From contig NZ_CP117996.1 of NCBI RefSeq assembly GCF_028743715.1, positions 1,984,001-2,048,000 of the forward strand: a stretch of DNA of 64,000 nucleotides, in the 5' to 3' direction. The notes under the pieces were generated by a model, which saw only the letters and a program-made list of their open reading frames with translations, did not search any database and was not told the DNA's origin. Positions 1-9,102 of the stretch are shown here, one piece after another (position 1 is the first letter of the stretch; the number at the start of each line of letters is the position of its first letter). The position numbers were made by a program, and so were the translations under genes. The DNA comes from Microbacterium sp. Clip185. GTDB taxonomy: Bacteria > Actinomycetota > Actinomycetes > Actinomycetales > Microbacteriaceae.

Positions 1-1
1 T

Positions 2-307
2 CGGGACCTGGAGCACGATGCGGGAGCCCTCGGCCGCGACTACCTCGCCGTCGACGGCGTCGAGCGCACACGGGACGACGTGCTCGACCGGATCGACCGA
101 GACCTCGCCACCGCCGCCGCCACCATCCCGCTCCTGCCCCCGGACTGCCGCAGAGCCGTCACCGCTGCCCACGATCTCTTCGCCGCACTCTCCGTGCGCC
201 TGCGCGGGGCGACCGAGGACGGCCGCGTGCGCGTGCCCACATCACAGAAAGCCGTTCTCGCCGCCCGCGCCTGGCTGGGCGCCGCACCCCTGAAGGAACG
301 CTCATGA
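2..307 (+). CDS. crtB: Phytoene synthase, C-terminal fragment
   Basis: The reading frame is open from the window edge to a TGA at 305-307, so only the last ~101 residues are present. The fragment contains helical sequence ending in a region rich in Pro and Ala, as at the end of squalene/phytoene synthases. The product would join two geranylgeranyl diphosphates into phytoene, the first committed carotenoid step. The assignment rests mainly on position: its stop overlaps the crtI start by 4 bases (ATGA at 304-307), the usual crtB-crtI arrangement of actinobacterial C50 carotenoid operons. The prenyl-diphosphate binding Asp-rich motifs lie outside the window and cannot be checked. Confidence 0.75.
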   Translation, partial: RDLEHDAGALGRDYLAVDGVERTRDDVLDRIDRDLATAAATIPLLPPDCRRAVTAAHDLFAALSVRLRGATEDGRVRVPTSQKAVLAARAWLGAAPLKERS

Positions 308-1857
308 GTCGCACCGTCGTCATCGGAGGCGGGATTGCGGGGCTCGCCACGGCCGCCTTGCTCGCGAGCGACGGGCACGATGTGACCCTTCTCGAGGGGC
401 GTGACGCGGTGGGCGGCCGAGCGGGCTCGTGGGAGCGCGACGGCTTCCGCTTCGACACCGGCCCGAGCTGGTACCTGATGCCGGAGGTGTTCGACCACTT
501 CTTCCGCCTGCTCGGCACGACGACCGCGGAGCAGCTCGACCTCGTCGATCTCGTCCCGGCCTACCGCGTCTACGCCGAATCCCACCTCGACGAGGCACCC
601 GTCGATGTCGTGTCGGGCCGCGAGGAGGCGACCGCCCTGTTCGAGTCGATCGAGCCGGGCGCGGGCGCACGTCTGGATGCGTACCTCGACTCGGCCGGTG
701 AGGCGTACGATCTCGCGGTCGACCGCTTCCTCTACGACACGTACGAGTCGCTCGGCAACTTGACCGACCCTGCGATCCTGCGCCGGCTGGGCCACCTGAC
801 GCGTCTGCTCACCCAGCCGCTGCAGTCCAGGATCGACAAGCGCTTCACCGACACGCGGCTGCGTCAGATCCTCGGCTATGCCGGCGTCTTCCTCGGCGGC
901 TCGCCGTACCAGCTGTCGAGTCTCTATCACCTCATGAGCCACCTCGATCTGGATGACCGGGTGCGCTATCCGCAGGGCGGCTTCACCGCGCTGATCGATG
1001 CCATCGCGCGTCTCGCCGCCGATCGCGGCGTCACCATCGAGACCGGCGCGAACGTGGAGCGCATCCTCGTCGCCGACGGTGTCGCGCGCGGCGTCATCAC
1101 GGCCGACGGCCGCCGCTTCGACGCCGACGCCGTGGTCTCCACCGCCGATCTGCACCACACGGAGACGCGCCTCGTCCCCGAGCGCTACCGCACCTACCCG
1201 GAGTCCTGGTGGCGATCGAAGACCCCGAGCTACGGCGCACTGCTCGTGCTGCTGGGCGTGAAGGGCGAGCTGCCCGAACTCTCCCACCACACGCTCCTGT
1301 TCACCGAGGACTGGCGCACGAACTTCGCCGCCATCTTCGGCGACACGACCCGCATCCCGGATCCGGCGTCGCTCTACGTCTGCCGGCCCAGTGCGACCGA
1401 CCCCTCCGTCGCACCTGAGGCCCACGAGAACCTCTTCGTGCTCGTACCGATCCCCGCCGACCCGGGCCTCGGCCACGGCGGCGTCGACGGGGCGGGCGAC
1501 GTGGTCATCGAACGCGCGGCTGATGCGGCCATCGACCAGATCGCGGCCTGGTGCGGGGTCCCGGACCTGCGTGATCGTGTCGTCGTACGTCGCACGATCG
1601 CCCCCGGCGACTTCGAGAGTGACCTGCACGCCTGGCGCGGCAATGCCCTGGGCCTCGCGCATCCGCTCACGCAGAGCGCCCTGTTCCGGCCCCGCAACGC
1701 CTCGGCCAAGGTGGAGGGGCTGTACTACGCGGGCGCTTCCGTGCTGCCGGGGATCGGGCTTCCGATGTGCCTGATCTCCGCCGAGCTCGTCGTCAAGCGG
1801 ATGCGCGGCGATCGCTCCGCCGGCCCTCTCCCCGAGCCGGTGGCCGAGGCGGTGTGA
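304..1857 (+). CDS. crtI: Phytoene desaturase CrtI
   Basis: 517 residues, the normal length for bacterial phytoene desaturases, which convert phytoene to lycopene by successive FAD-dependent desaturations at the membrane. The N-terminus has the Rossmann FAD motif GGGIAGL (residues 8-14) followed by the LLEGRDAVGGRAGSW segment typical of the family, and the C-terminus has the second FAD-contact motif ending YYAGASVLPGIGLPMCL. The ATG at 304 overlaps the crtB stop (ATGA), and the gene in turn overlaps crtYe by one base (TGATG), so the operon is translationally coupled. No frameshift or missing motif is visible. Confidence 0.95.
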   Translation: MSRTVVIGGGIAGLATAALLASDGHDVTLLEGRDAVGGRAGSWERDGFRFDTGPSWYLMPEVFDHFFRLLGTTTAEQLDLVDLVPAYRVYAESHLDEAPVDVVSGREEATALFESIEPGAGARLDAYLDSAGEAYDLAVDRFLYDTYESLGNLTDPAILRRLGHLTRLLTQPLQSRIDKRFTDTRLRQILGYAGVFLGGSPYQLSSLYHLMSHLDLDDRVRYPQGGFTALIDAIARLAADRGVTIETGANVERILVADGVARGVITADGRRFDADAVVSTADLHHTETRLVPERYRTYPESWWRSKTPSYGALLVLLGVKGELPELSHHTLLFTEDWRTNFAAIFGDTTRIPDPASLYVCRPSATDPSVAPEAHENLFVLVPIPADPGLGHGGVDGAGDVVIERAADAAIDQIAAWCGVPDLRDRVVVRRTIAPGDFESDLHAWRGNALGLAHPLTQSALFRPRNASAKVEGLYYAGASVLPGIGLPMCLISAELVVKRMRGDRSAGPLPEPVAEAV

Positions 1858-2183
1858 TGCCGGGCCTCTACCTGCTGGCGCTGCTGGTCAGCATCGCCGG
1901 GGTGGCCGCTCTGGATGCTCGCTTCCGACTGGCCCTCTGGGCCCATCCGCGGCGCACCGCGACAGCCGTCGCCATCGGGACCGCCTTCTTCGTCGTCTGG
2001 GACGCGGTCGGCATCGCCACCGGTGTCTTCGTCAAGGGAGGCAGCCCTCTTCTCGTCGGCTTCGATCTCGCGCCTCACCTCCCGCTCGAAGAACCGGTTT
2101 TCCTCGCGTTCCTGTGCTATCTCGCCCTCGTCGTGCACGCTGCATCCCTGCGTGTCACGAGGCGCCGACGGGACACGGCATGA
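1857..2183 (+). CDS. crtYe: C50 carotenoid cyclase subunit CrtYe
   Basis: 108 residues with three hydrophobic segments (about 3-20, 35-55 and 75-95), the layout of the lycopene-cyclase domain proteins found as heterodimer halves in actinobacteria. The segment LPLEEPVFLAFLCYLALV carries the PxEE-type acidic motif conserved in this family. With CrtYf it should cyclise the ends of a C50 precursor such as flavuxanthin to decaprenoxanthin or sarcinaxanthin; sequence reading alone cannot decide which ring type forms. The ATG at 1857 shares a base with the crtI stop. A longer in-frame extension upstream to 1767 lies inside crtI and looks spurious. Confidence 0.88.
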   Translation: MPGLYLLALLVSIAGVAALDARFRLALWAHPRRTATAVAIGTAFFVVWDAVGIATGVFVKGGSPLLVGFDLAPHLPLEEPVFLAFLCYLALVVHAASLRVTRRRRDTA

Positions 2184-2485
2184 CCTATCCGCTGATCGTG
2201 CTCCCCTTCGTGCTGGTGACTGCCGTGGTCACCGCCGCCAGCGCCCGCCGGCCCGGTTTCGCGCGAAGGATGCGGGCCAGTGTCGTCGCCGCCGTCGCGC
2301 TGTTCGCGCTGACCGCGGTCTTCGATAACGTGATGATCGCCCTCGACCTGTTCACCTACCCCGCGGAGCATCTCAGCGGCATCCGGATCGGACTCGCGCC
2401 GATCGAGGACTTCTCCTATCCCCTGTGCGCAGCATTCGGCGTTCCCGCCGTGCTCTCGCTGCTCCCGACTCGGAAGACCGAATGA
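2180..2485 (+). CDS. crtYf: C50 carotenoid cyclase subunit CrtYf
   Basis: 101 residues and three predicted membrane segments (about 3-20, 32-52 and 78-96). It is the second half of the heterodimeric C50 cyclase. The acidic LAPIEDFSYPL stretch (about residues 72-82) matches the conserved PxED-type motif of the partner domain. It starts with an ATG at 2180 inside an ATGA overlap with crtYe, which fixes the start and implies balanced synthesis of both subunits. The remaining alternative is that the pair forms a C40 lycopene cyclase, but the adjacent lycopene elongase gene argues for C50 chemistry. Confidence 0.88.
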   Translation: MTYPLIVLPFVLVTAVVTAASARRPGFARRMRASVVAAVALFALTAVFDNVMIALDLFTYPAEHLSGIRIGLAPIEDFSYPLCAAFGVPAVLSLLPTRKTE

Positions 2486-3366
2486 CCGACCTCCGCCCCG
2501 CCGGCGTGCTGCGCACGCTGTTCGTCTCGTCACGCCCCGTGAGCTGGATCAACACGGCGTTCCCGTTCGCCGCGGCCGTCGTGATGACCACGCGCACGGT
2601 GGATCTGACGCTCATCGTCGGCACGCTGTTCTTCCTCGTCCCGTACAACCTCGCGATGTACGGCGTGAACGACGTCTTCGACTACGAGTCGGATCTTCGC
2701 AATCCGCGCAAGGGCGGAGCTCACGGCGCCGTCCTCGATCGGCGGATGCACCGGATCACACTGTGGGCGGCGACGCTGTCGTGCCTGCCGTTCGTCGTGT
2801 ACCTCGTCGCGGTCGGCTCGCCCGCATCCTGGCTCGTGCTCGCGATCAGCCTGTTCTTCGTGGTGTTCTACTCGGCGCCGCCGCTGCGCCTCAAGGAGGT
2901 GCCGTTCGCCGATTCGATGACGAGCAGCATCCACTTCTTCTCGCCCGCTGTCTATGGGCTCGTCCTGGCGGGCGCTGCCTTCACACCGGGGCTCATCGCC
3001 GTCATCGTCGCCTTCGCGCTCTGGGGCGTCGCCTCGCACGCGTTCGGCGCGGTGCAGGACGTCACCGCCGACCGCGAGGCCGGGATCTCCTCGATCGCGA
3101 CGGTGCGAGGCGCGCGGTGGACCGTGTGGTTCGCGCTCGGGTGCTATCTCGCGGCCGGCCTCGTGATGCTCGCCTCCGCGTGGCCGGGGCCGCTCGGCGG
3201 GCTGCTCGTCATCCCGTATCTGCTCGCCCTGTGGCCCTACCGCTCGATCACCGATGAGACCTGCGAGCGGGCGACCATCGGCTGGCGGCGGTTCCTCTGG
3301 CTCAACCAGCTGGGCGGTTTCGGCACCACCCTGCTGCTCATCTGGTACGCCTTCCTCACCGCCTGA
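2482..3366 (+). CDS. crtEb: Lycopene elongase, UbiA-type prenyltransferase
   Basis: 294 residues and about eight membrane segments, a UbiA-superfamily integral membrane prenyltransferase. The first Asp-rich motif is seen at NDVFDYESD (about residues 69-77) and the second at QDVTADREAG (about 192-201); both bind the Mg-diphosphate of the dimethylallyl donor. In C50 operons this enzyme adds two C5 units to lycopene before CrtYe/Yf cyclisation. The ATG at 2482 overlaps the crtYf stop (ATGA). It is the last gene of the operon: two hairpins follow before the convergent UPF0182 gene. No glycosyltransferase gene follows, so any sugar decoration of the pigment would be encoded elsewhere. Confidence 0.92.
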   Translation: MTDLRPAGVLRTLFVSSRPVSWINTAFPFAAAVVMTTRTVDLTLIVGTLFFLVPYNLAMYGVNDVFDYESDLRNPRKGGAHGAVLDRRMHRITLWAATLSCLPFVVYLVAVGSPASWLVLAISLFFVVFYSAPPLRLKEVPFADSMTSSIHFFSPAVYGLVLAGAAFTPGLIAVIVAFALWGVASHAFGAVQDVTADREAGISSIATVRGARWTVWFALGCYLAAGLVMLASAWPGPLGGLLVIPYLLALWPYRSITDETCERATIGWRRFLWLNQLGGFGTTLLLIWYAFLTA

Positions 3367-3375
3367 CGCTCCCCT

Positions 3376-3436
3376 CACCACCTCCCGGGGTGGTGAAGAC
3401 GAGCGCGCCGGCCCCGCGGAATGCGGGACCGGCGCG
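3376..3436. terminator. Two hairpins between convergent transcription units
   Basis: Two inverted repeats separate crtEb from the UPF0182 gene. The first pairs CACCACC (3376-3382) with GGTGGTG (3389-3395). The second is a 14-base stem with one mismatch pairing 3404-3417 with 3423-3436 around the loop GGAAT. Neither strand has a clear U-tract, so these may act as intrinsic-like or Rho-assisted terminators for both directions, as is usual in high-GC genomes. Confidence 0.55.
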
Positions 3437-3454
3437 AGGCGAAGCGGATGCGGG

Positions 3455-6355
3455 TCAGCCGCCGAGCTGGATCAGCTTGTCGACCGCAGCCGTCAGGCGA
3501 CTGTCGGCCTCGCCGTATTTCGTCCAGTCGCCGGCCTTGAGGGCCGCGTCGCGGTCGAGCAGCGCCTGACGGGCATCCTGCAGCGCAGCCTGGTAGTCGG
3601 GGCTACCCGTGCTGCCGCCCGACGATCCGCCGCTGCCGCCGGTCTGCTCGGGCGAAGGCGTCGTGCCAGGATCGGGCGCCACATCCTGGTCTCCGGCGTT
3701 GGCGCCGGAGTCACCACCGAACAGCTTGTTCAGCGCGTCATTGAGGGTGTCCTCGAACGCGACCTCGGTGCCGAACGCGACCAGAACCTTCTGCAGCTGC
3801 GGCAACTGCGTTCCGCTGGAGGCCTGCACGAAGACGGGCTGCACGTAGAGCAGTCCGCCACCGACCGGCAGCGTGAGCAGGTTGCCGTTGATGACGTTGG
3901 ACTGCCCCTGTTTCAGGATGTTGATCTGCGCGGAGATACCGGGATCGGAGTTGAACGTGTTCTGCACCTGACCGGGACCGGGGATCGTGGCGCCCGCCGT
4001 GATCTCCAGGAGCCTGAGCTTGCCGTAGTCCGCGCTCTTCACACCCGCCTGGTCACCGGCATCCGAATCGACCGAGAGGTAGCCCATGAGCACGTTGCGC
4101 GACTCCGTCCCCGTCGACTGCGGGATGAAGCTCGTGAACATCGAGTAGCTCGGCTCGTCCTGACCGGGCATCTTCATGCTCAGGTAGTACGGCGGCTGGT
4201 TGACGTCGCTGTTCTGCGGGTCTGCCGGCGTGGACCACGCGTTGTCGCGCTCGTAGAGCGACTGCGCCGTATCGACGTGGTACTCGCCGAGCATCGCGCG
4301 CTGCACCTTGAACAGGTCGGTCGGGTAGCGCACGTGGCTCATGAGGTCGGCGGACATGTCCGAGACCGGCTTGATCGTGGTCGGGAAGACGTTCTGCCAC
4401 GCCTTCAGCAGCGGGTCGGTGTCGTCCCACGCGTAGAGGGTGACCTTGCCGTCGTACGCGTCCACGGTCGCCTTGACCGAGTTGCGGATGTAGTTGACGT
4501 TGTCGAGCGCGACGCGCGGCGTCGGGTTGTTCGCGTCCTCGATGGCCTGCGACATGCTCGTCGCGGTCGAGTACGGGTACTGATCGCTCGTCGTGTAGCC
4601 GTCGACGATCCACACCACGCGACCGTCCACGACGCTCGGATACGGGTCGGAGTCGAGGGTCAGGTAGGGCGCCGCCTTCTGCACGCGCACCGCGGGGTCA
4701 CGGTCGTAGAGGATCTGCGACTTCTCGTTGATCGAGTCGGAGAAGACGATCTGCTCCGACTGGAACTTCAGTGCGTAGATCAGGCGGTTGAACATGTTGC
4801 CGATGGACGGACCGCCGTCACCGTCGAAGGTGGTGCGGGTGTCGTTGCCGCCGTCGCTCGCCGACGGGTAGTCGAGCTCGATGGGCGTCGTGCCCTCGGG
4901 CGCGCCCACGATGGAGTAGGCGGGCGAGTTCTCACCGAAGTAGATGCGCGGCTCGTACTTCTCGTCGGTCAGGAACCCGGATGCGGGGATGCTGCCCTCG
5001 ATGAAGACGGGATCGCCATCGGTCGTGCGCTCGTTGCCCTTGGCCACCACGAGTCCGTAGCCGTGCGTGTAGACCAGCGTGGAGTTCTGCCAGGATCCCG
5101 CGTCGCCGAGCCCGGCCGTGTTCACCTCGCGGACCGAGACCACGGTGTCCTGCGTCTGACCGTCGATCTTGTAGCGGTCCACGTCGAGCGGGTCCTCGAA
5201 GCGGTAGTACGGACGGTACTGCTGCAGCTGGCGCACGGTCGGCTGGATGATCGCCGGGTCCATGATGCGGATGGATGCGGTCGTCTCGGCGTCGGAGCGC
5301 AGCTGGCCGGGCTCGGCGTCGGTCTTCGCGTCGTACGCGGTCGTCTCGAGACCCTCGATGTTGAACGCGGTCTTGGTCGCCTCGAGGTTCCGCTCGAAGT
5401 AAGGCATCTCGAGCGTGCGCTGGTTGGGGCGCACCTGGACGGTGTTGAGGATCCACGGGTAGGCCACACCCACCACGAGAGACGTGACCACCAGCAGCGC
5501 GGTCGCGATCAGCGGGTAGCGCCACCGGCCGATGACGGCAGTGACGAAGAACAGCACGGCGACGAACGCGGCCACGATCGAGAGGATCGTGAGGCCGGGG
5601 ATGGTCGCGTTGACGGTCGTGTAGCTCGCGCCCGTGATCCGGTCGCCCGCCTGCGTGAGAGTGCCGAAGCGGTCGAGGAACAGGCTCACGCCCTGCAGCA
5701 GCAAGTAGAGGCCGGCGATGATCGCGAGCTGGATGCGGGCGGGCTTGGAGATCCGCAGCTCACGCTGCCCGATGCGCACCGAACCGTAGAGGTACGAGAC
5801 GAGGGCGGTGACCAACAGCGCCACCAGCACGACCGCCGAGGCGAAGCCCACGGCCCCCTGGTAGAAGGGCAGCGCGAACAGGTAGAAACCGGTGTCCATG
5901 CCGAACTGCGGGTCGGCGGTGTCGGTGTGCACGCCGCCCAGCCAGAGCGCCGCCGTCTCCCACTGCGCCGAGGTCGCGAAGCCCGCGAAGAAGCCGAAGA
6001 AGACCGGGATCCCCCACATGGCGAGCCGACGCAGCGGCTCGACGACCTCCTGGTAGCGATCGAGCTGGGAGCTCAGACGCACGTAGACGGGGCGCAGCCG
6101 GTAGGCGAGCTGGATCGTGACCCAGATCGGGATGGCCATTCCGAGGAAGCCGACGACAAACATCGCGGCACGCCAGAGCCACTGCGTGGTCAGGACCGAC
6201 GAGTAGCCGAGCTGGTCGTACCAGAGCCAGTCGGCGTACAGGCTCGCGAAGAGGAAGAACCCCACCGCGAGCGCCGCGATGACGGCAAGCGAGATGGCGA
6301 TCACCCGCCGGGATCTATTGACAGGGACGGGCGTCGGCGCTGCGGTCGAAGTCAC
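3455..6355 (-). CDS. UPF0182 family large membrane protein
   Basis: 966 residues, the normal size of the UPF0182 family. The first ~330 residues hold about seven membrane spans, then a large extracytoplasmic region, and near residues 895-925 a Gly/Ser/Pro-rich linker before a short helical tail. The biochemical function is unknown. The start is a GTG at 6353-6355: TAGGAT sits exactly six bases upstream, with no Shine-Dalgarno, suggesting a leaderless mRNA. It is followed upstream by the PDZ/Lon-like protease gene on the same strand, the same pairing as I recall for Rv3193c and Rv3194c. I see no frameshift. Confidence 0.9.
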   Translation of the reverse strand: MTSTAAPTPVPVNRSRRVIAISLAVIAALAVGFFLFASLYADWLWYDQLGYSSVLTTQWLWRAAMFVVGFLGMAIPIWVTIQLAYRLRPVYVRLSSQLDRYQEVVEPLRRLAMWGIPVFFGFFAGFATSAQWETAALWLGGVHTDTADPQFGMDTGFYLFALPFYQGAVGFASAVVLVALLVTALVSYLYGSVRIGQRELRISKPARIQLAIIAGLYLLLQGVSLFLDRFGTLTQAGDRITGASYTTVNATIPGLTILSIVAAFVAVLFFVTAVIGRWRYPLIATALLVVTSLVVGVAYPWILNTVQVRPNQRTLEMPYFERNLEATKTAFNIEGLETTAYDAKTDAEPGQLRSDAETTASIRIMDPAIIQPTVRQLQQYRPYYRFEDPLDVDRYKIDGQTQDTVVSVREVNTAGLGDAGSWQNSTLVYTHGYGLVVAKGNERTTDGDPVFIEGSIPASGFLTDEKYEPRIYFGENSPAYSIVGAPEGTTPIELDYPSASDGGNDTRTTFDGDGGPSIGNMFNRLIYALKFQSEQIVFSDSINEKSQILYDRDPAVRVQKAAPYLTLDSDPYPSVVDGRVVWIVDGYTTSDQYPYSTATSMSQAIEDANNPTPRVALDNVNYIRNSVKATVDAYDGKVTLYAWDDTDPLLKAWQNVFPTTIKPVSDMSADLMSHVRYPTDLFKVQRAMLGEYHVDTAQSLYERDNAWSTPADPQNSDVNQPPYYLSMKMPGQDEPSYSMFTSFIPQSTGTESRNVLMGYLSVDSDAGDQAGVKSADYGKLRLLEITAGATIPGPGQVQNTFNSDPGISAQINILKQGQSNVINGNLLTLPVGGGLLYVQPVFVQASSGTQLPQLQKVLVAFGTEVAFEDTLNDALNKLFGGDSGANAGDQDVAPDPGTTPSPEQTGGSGGSSGGSTGSPDYQAALQDARQALLDRDAALKAGDWTKYGEADSRLTAAVDKLIQLGG

Positions 6356-6361
6356 CCCCTC

Positions 6362-6367
6362 ATCCTA
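6362..6367 (-). promoter_or_regulatory. -10 element, leaderless start of the UPF0182 gene
   Basis: TAGGAT read on the minus strand lies six bases before the GTG at 6355, so transcription should begin at or next to the start codon. No purine-rich ribosome binding site fits in between. This spacing recurs across the window. Confidence 0.6.
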
Positions 6368-6418
6368 CGAGGGGCATACGCCAGCGGTCGCCGTGAGCCC
6401 GCTATGCACGGCGATCGG

Positions 6419-7540
6419 TCAGGTGCAGGTGGGAAGCGCGTCCAGGTCGCCGCCGGACGAGATCGCATCCAGCACGTCGACGGCGTCATCGAGCGTGGAC
6501 ACCGAGAACACGCGCAGGCCGTCGGGAACGTGCCCCACGACCTCGTCGCAGTTGGTCTCGGGCGCGAGGAAGTACTGGGCGCCAGCGTCGTGAGCTCCCC
6601 AGAGCTTCTGACGGATGCCGCCGATGGGCCCCACCTCGCCGTCGGCCGTGATGGTGCCGGTACCGGCGACCTGCGCGCCTCCGTTGAGCTCGCCCGGCGT
6701 GAGCTGATCGATCATTCCGAGGGCGAACATCATGCCCGCCGACGGTCCGCCGACGTTGTTGAGCTGCACCTGCACGTCGAAGGGGAAGGTGTAGGAGACG
6801 GTCAGGGTGATGCCGATCTGCCAGATGCCCGCGGCGTCGCCCGTGCCCTCCTGCGGTGTGACCGTGACGTTCTCCTGGGCGCCGCCGCGGTCGACGAGGA
6901 TCTGGACGGGCGCGCCCGCGCCCTCGTTGATGACGCGGCGCAGCCCCTCGGCCGTCGTGACGGCCGTGCCGTTCGCCTGGAGCACGCGATCCCCCGCCTG
7001 GAGCTGACCGCTCGCGGGCGACCCGTCGGCCACGGCCGTGACCTGCAGCTGCGGGTTCACGTCGTACCCGAGATGGGTGAGGGCCGCCGCGGTGGCGTCG
7101 GCCTGCGAGTCCACCATCATCGCGGTGTTCTGCTCCGACCGTTGCTCGCTGGTCTGACCCGTCGGGAAGATCTGCTCCATCGGGACGACCGCCTTGGTCG
7201 GATCGAACCATGCGACCGCTGCATCCAGCCAGGACAACCGCTGCTCCGGTGAGCCGATGACCTGCACGGTCAACAGGTCCAGGGATCCCTCGGTCGGGTA
7301 CGTCTCGGCGCCGTCGATCGCGATCAACGGCACGTCCTTGCCGTCGGCGTCGGTGACCTTGCCGAGGGTGTTGTAGACGGGGCCTGGCCGCTCGATCACG
7401 TAAGGGCTCGGCAGGAACGACATCGTCAGCAGTGCCAGCAGGGCGACCATCAGCGCCCAGATGCCGGCCACCGTGCCCCGCGGCATGCGTCGACGCGGCG
7501 GCTCGGGCACGAGGGCGCCCGGGGTCTCGAACAATGTCAC
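6419..7540 (-). CDS. Membrane-anchored PDZ / Lon-like serine protease
   Basis: 373 residues. After a Pro/Arg-rich N-terminus there is one membrane anchor (about 25-45), then a PDZ domain (about 165-235) and a C-terminal Lon-type (S16) domain. The catalytic dyad is visible: Ser267 in GGPSAGMMF and Lys312 in GGIRQKLWG, 45 residues apart, close to the spacing in Lon. There is no AAA+ module, so substrates must be handled without ATP-driven unfolding, presumably outside the membrane. The family is YlbL-like and matches the Rv3194c position. The start is GTG 7540, preceded by GAAGAGG with a four-base spacer. Its physiological substrate cannot be deduced. Confidence 0.88.
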   Translation of the reverse strand: MTLFETPGALVPEPPRRRMPRGTVAGIWALMVALLALLTMSFLPSPYVIERPGPVYNTLGKVTDADGKDVPLIAIDGAETYPTEGSLDLLTVQVIGSPEQRLSWLDAAVAWFDPTKAVVPMEQIFPTGQTSEQRSEQNTAMMVDSQADATAAALTHLGYDVNPQLQVTAVADGSPASGQLQAGDRVLQANGTAVTTAEGLRRVINEGAGAPVQILVDRGGAQENVTVTPQEGTGDAAGIWQIGITLTVSYTFPFDVQVQLNNVGGPSAGMMFALGMIDQLTPGELNGGAQVAGTGTITADGEVGPIGGIRQKLWGAHDAGAQYFLAPETNCDEVVGHVPDGLRVFSVSTLDDAVDVLDAISSGGDLDALPTCT

Positions 7541-7663
7541 TGTGCCTCTTCCGTCGGCCGTTCGCGGCCGGCGTACGGCGAAGTCGTGCTCGCCCGGCTG
7601 TGCGATGTATCCCTGCGACTAGCGTAGAACGGGACGTTATCCCCCGGCTGAAAGGCGCCTGAC

Positions 7664-9019
7664 GTGGCAGACGAGGACGACCGGAGCCCCGAAGACCAGT
7701 TCCAGGAGCTGCTGCGCCAGCTTTTCGGAGCGGACGGTCTCGACCCGGAGCAGCTGCGACAGCTCCAGCAGATGGGCATCGACCCCGCGATGATGCAGCA
7801 GATGATGGGCCAGATGCAGCGTGCGTTCACGAGCTCCGACGGCTCGATCGCGTGGGATGCCGCCGAGCGGCAGGCTCTGCACATCGCGAACCAGAGCGAC
7901 CTCGGCGTGGCGGCAGGCTCGCGCAGCGACCTCGACCAGGCGTTCTCGCTCGCCACCCTGTGGCTGGGCGAGGCGACGACCATCTCCGAGCTCGCCGAGA
8001 CCCCCCGTGCGCTGACCCGCGGGGCGTGGGTGGAGGCGACGATGCCGGTCTGGCGCGAGCTCGCCGAGCCGGTCGCCACCAGCATCGCCGACGCGCTCAC
8101 GGCGACGCTCGCCGAGCAGGCCCCCGAGGAGATGCAGTCCATGCTCCAGGGGGCAGGACGCATGATGCGCTCGATAGGCGGCTCGCTGTTCGCGACCCAG
8201 CTGGGCCAGGTCGTCGGACGACTCTCGATGGAGGTCGTCAGCGGAGGCGACGTGGGACTTCCCGTCATGCCCGCCGGCGCCGCCGCGATCCTGCCGCAGA
8301 ACTTCGCCGACTTCGGCCAGGGACTGGAGATCCCCGAGGACCAGCTCGCGCTGTACGTCGCCACCCGCGAGCTCGCCCACGCCCGCCTCTTCCGCCACGC
8401 CCGCTGGCTGCGCCTGGATGTGATCGCGCAGGTGACCGAATTCGCCCGCGGCATCCACGTCGACACGAGCCGGCTCGAGGAACTCGCTGAGCGGTTCGAT
8501 CCCAGCCAGCCCGAGGAGCTGCGCCAGGCACTCGAGAGCGGCGCCCTGCTGCCCGAGCGCACCGAGCAGCAGGACCTCGCCCTCACGCGCCTGGAGACCC
8601 TCCTCGCGCTCATCGAAGGCTGGGTCGACATCGTGACGGCCGACGCGACCCACCGGTTGCCCAGCGCCGACCGCATCGCGGAGGTCGTCCGTCGCCGTCG
8701 CGCGGTCGGCGGCCCCGCCGAGAAGGCACTGGGCTCCCTCGTCGGCCTCGAGCTGCGTCCGCGCCGGATGCGGGAGGCCGCCGCGATGTGGCGAAAGGTC
8801 ACGGATGCCGTCGGCGTCGCCGGCCGCGACGCCCTCTGGGATTACCCGGACCTGCTGCCAGGTGCCACCGACATCGACGACCCGACGGCGCTCATCGAGC
8901 GCCTCTCCGCGCGCGCCCGTGGAGAGGCTCCGGAGCGCGACGCGATGGACGAGGCCCTGGAACAGCTGCTCGCAGAAGAAGAAGGCGGAGAGGGACCCGA
9001 GGGTCCGCGTCCCGTCTGA
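7664..9019 (+). CDS. DUF2342 zinc-metalloprotease-like protein
   Basis: 451 residues. The acidic N-terminus contains Gln/Met-rich helices, then the conserved core with ATRELAHARLFRHARWLR and ALIEGWVDIVT, segments diagnostic of the DUF2342 family (annotated as zinc-dependent metalloprotease or hydrolase; activity largely inferred from fold). The His/Glu residues in these helices are the likely metal ligands. The start is GTG 7664 with AAAGG about nine bases upstream. It diverges from the PDZ protease across a 123-base region and is followed by the cyclodehydratase-like gene after 83 bases. The position corresponds to Rv3195 in my memory of the mycobacterial order. Confidence 0.85.
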   Translation: MADEDDRSPEDQFQELLRQLFGADGLDPEQLRQLQQMGIDPAMMQQMMGQMQRAFTSSDGSIAWDAAERQALHIANQSDLGVAAGSRSDLDQAFSLATLWLGEATTISELAETPRALTRGAWVEATMPVWRELAEPVATSIADALTATLAEQAPEEMQSMLQGAGRMMRSIGGSLFATQLGQVVGRLSMEVVSGGDVGLPVMPAGAAAILPQNFADFGQGLEIPEDQLALYVATRELAHARLFRHARWLRLDVIAQVTEFARGIHVDTSRLEELAERFDPSQPEELRQALESGALLPERTEQQDLALTRLETLLALIEGWVDIVTADATHRLPSADRIAEVVRRRRAVGGPAEKALGSLVGLELRPRRMREAAAMWRKVTDAVGVAGRDALWDYPDLLPGATDIDDPTALIERLSARARGEAPERDAMDEALEQLLAEEEGGEGPEGPRPV

Positions 9020-9090
9020 TCTCTCCTCCCCAACCGGCCCCCGAACGGGCCCGACCATGTGGACAACGACGGCGTCGGTGCCGGCGGGAA

Positions 9091-9096
9091 CAGAAT
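9091..9096 (+). promoter_or_regulatory. -10-like element, possible leaderless start
   Basis: CAGAAT lies six bases before the ATG at 9103. The first base departs from TANNNT but the A and final T are kept. No Shine-Dalgarno separates it from the start codon. Confidence 0.4.
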
Positions 9097-9102
9097 CGGG
9101 GC

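Noticed and set aside
3254..7252. Very long plus-strand open frame opposite the UPF0182 and PDZ protease genes
   Set aside because: Its Arg/Asp/Val/Leu-rich composition has no domain logic; such frames arise opposite GC3-rich genes. The minus-strand proteins have clear families.
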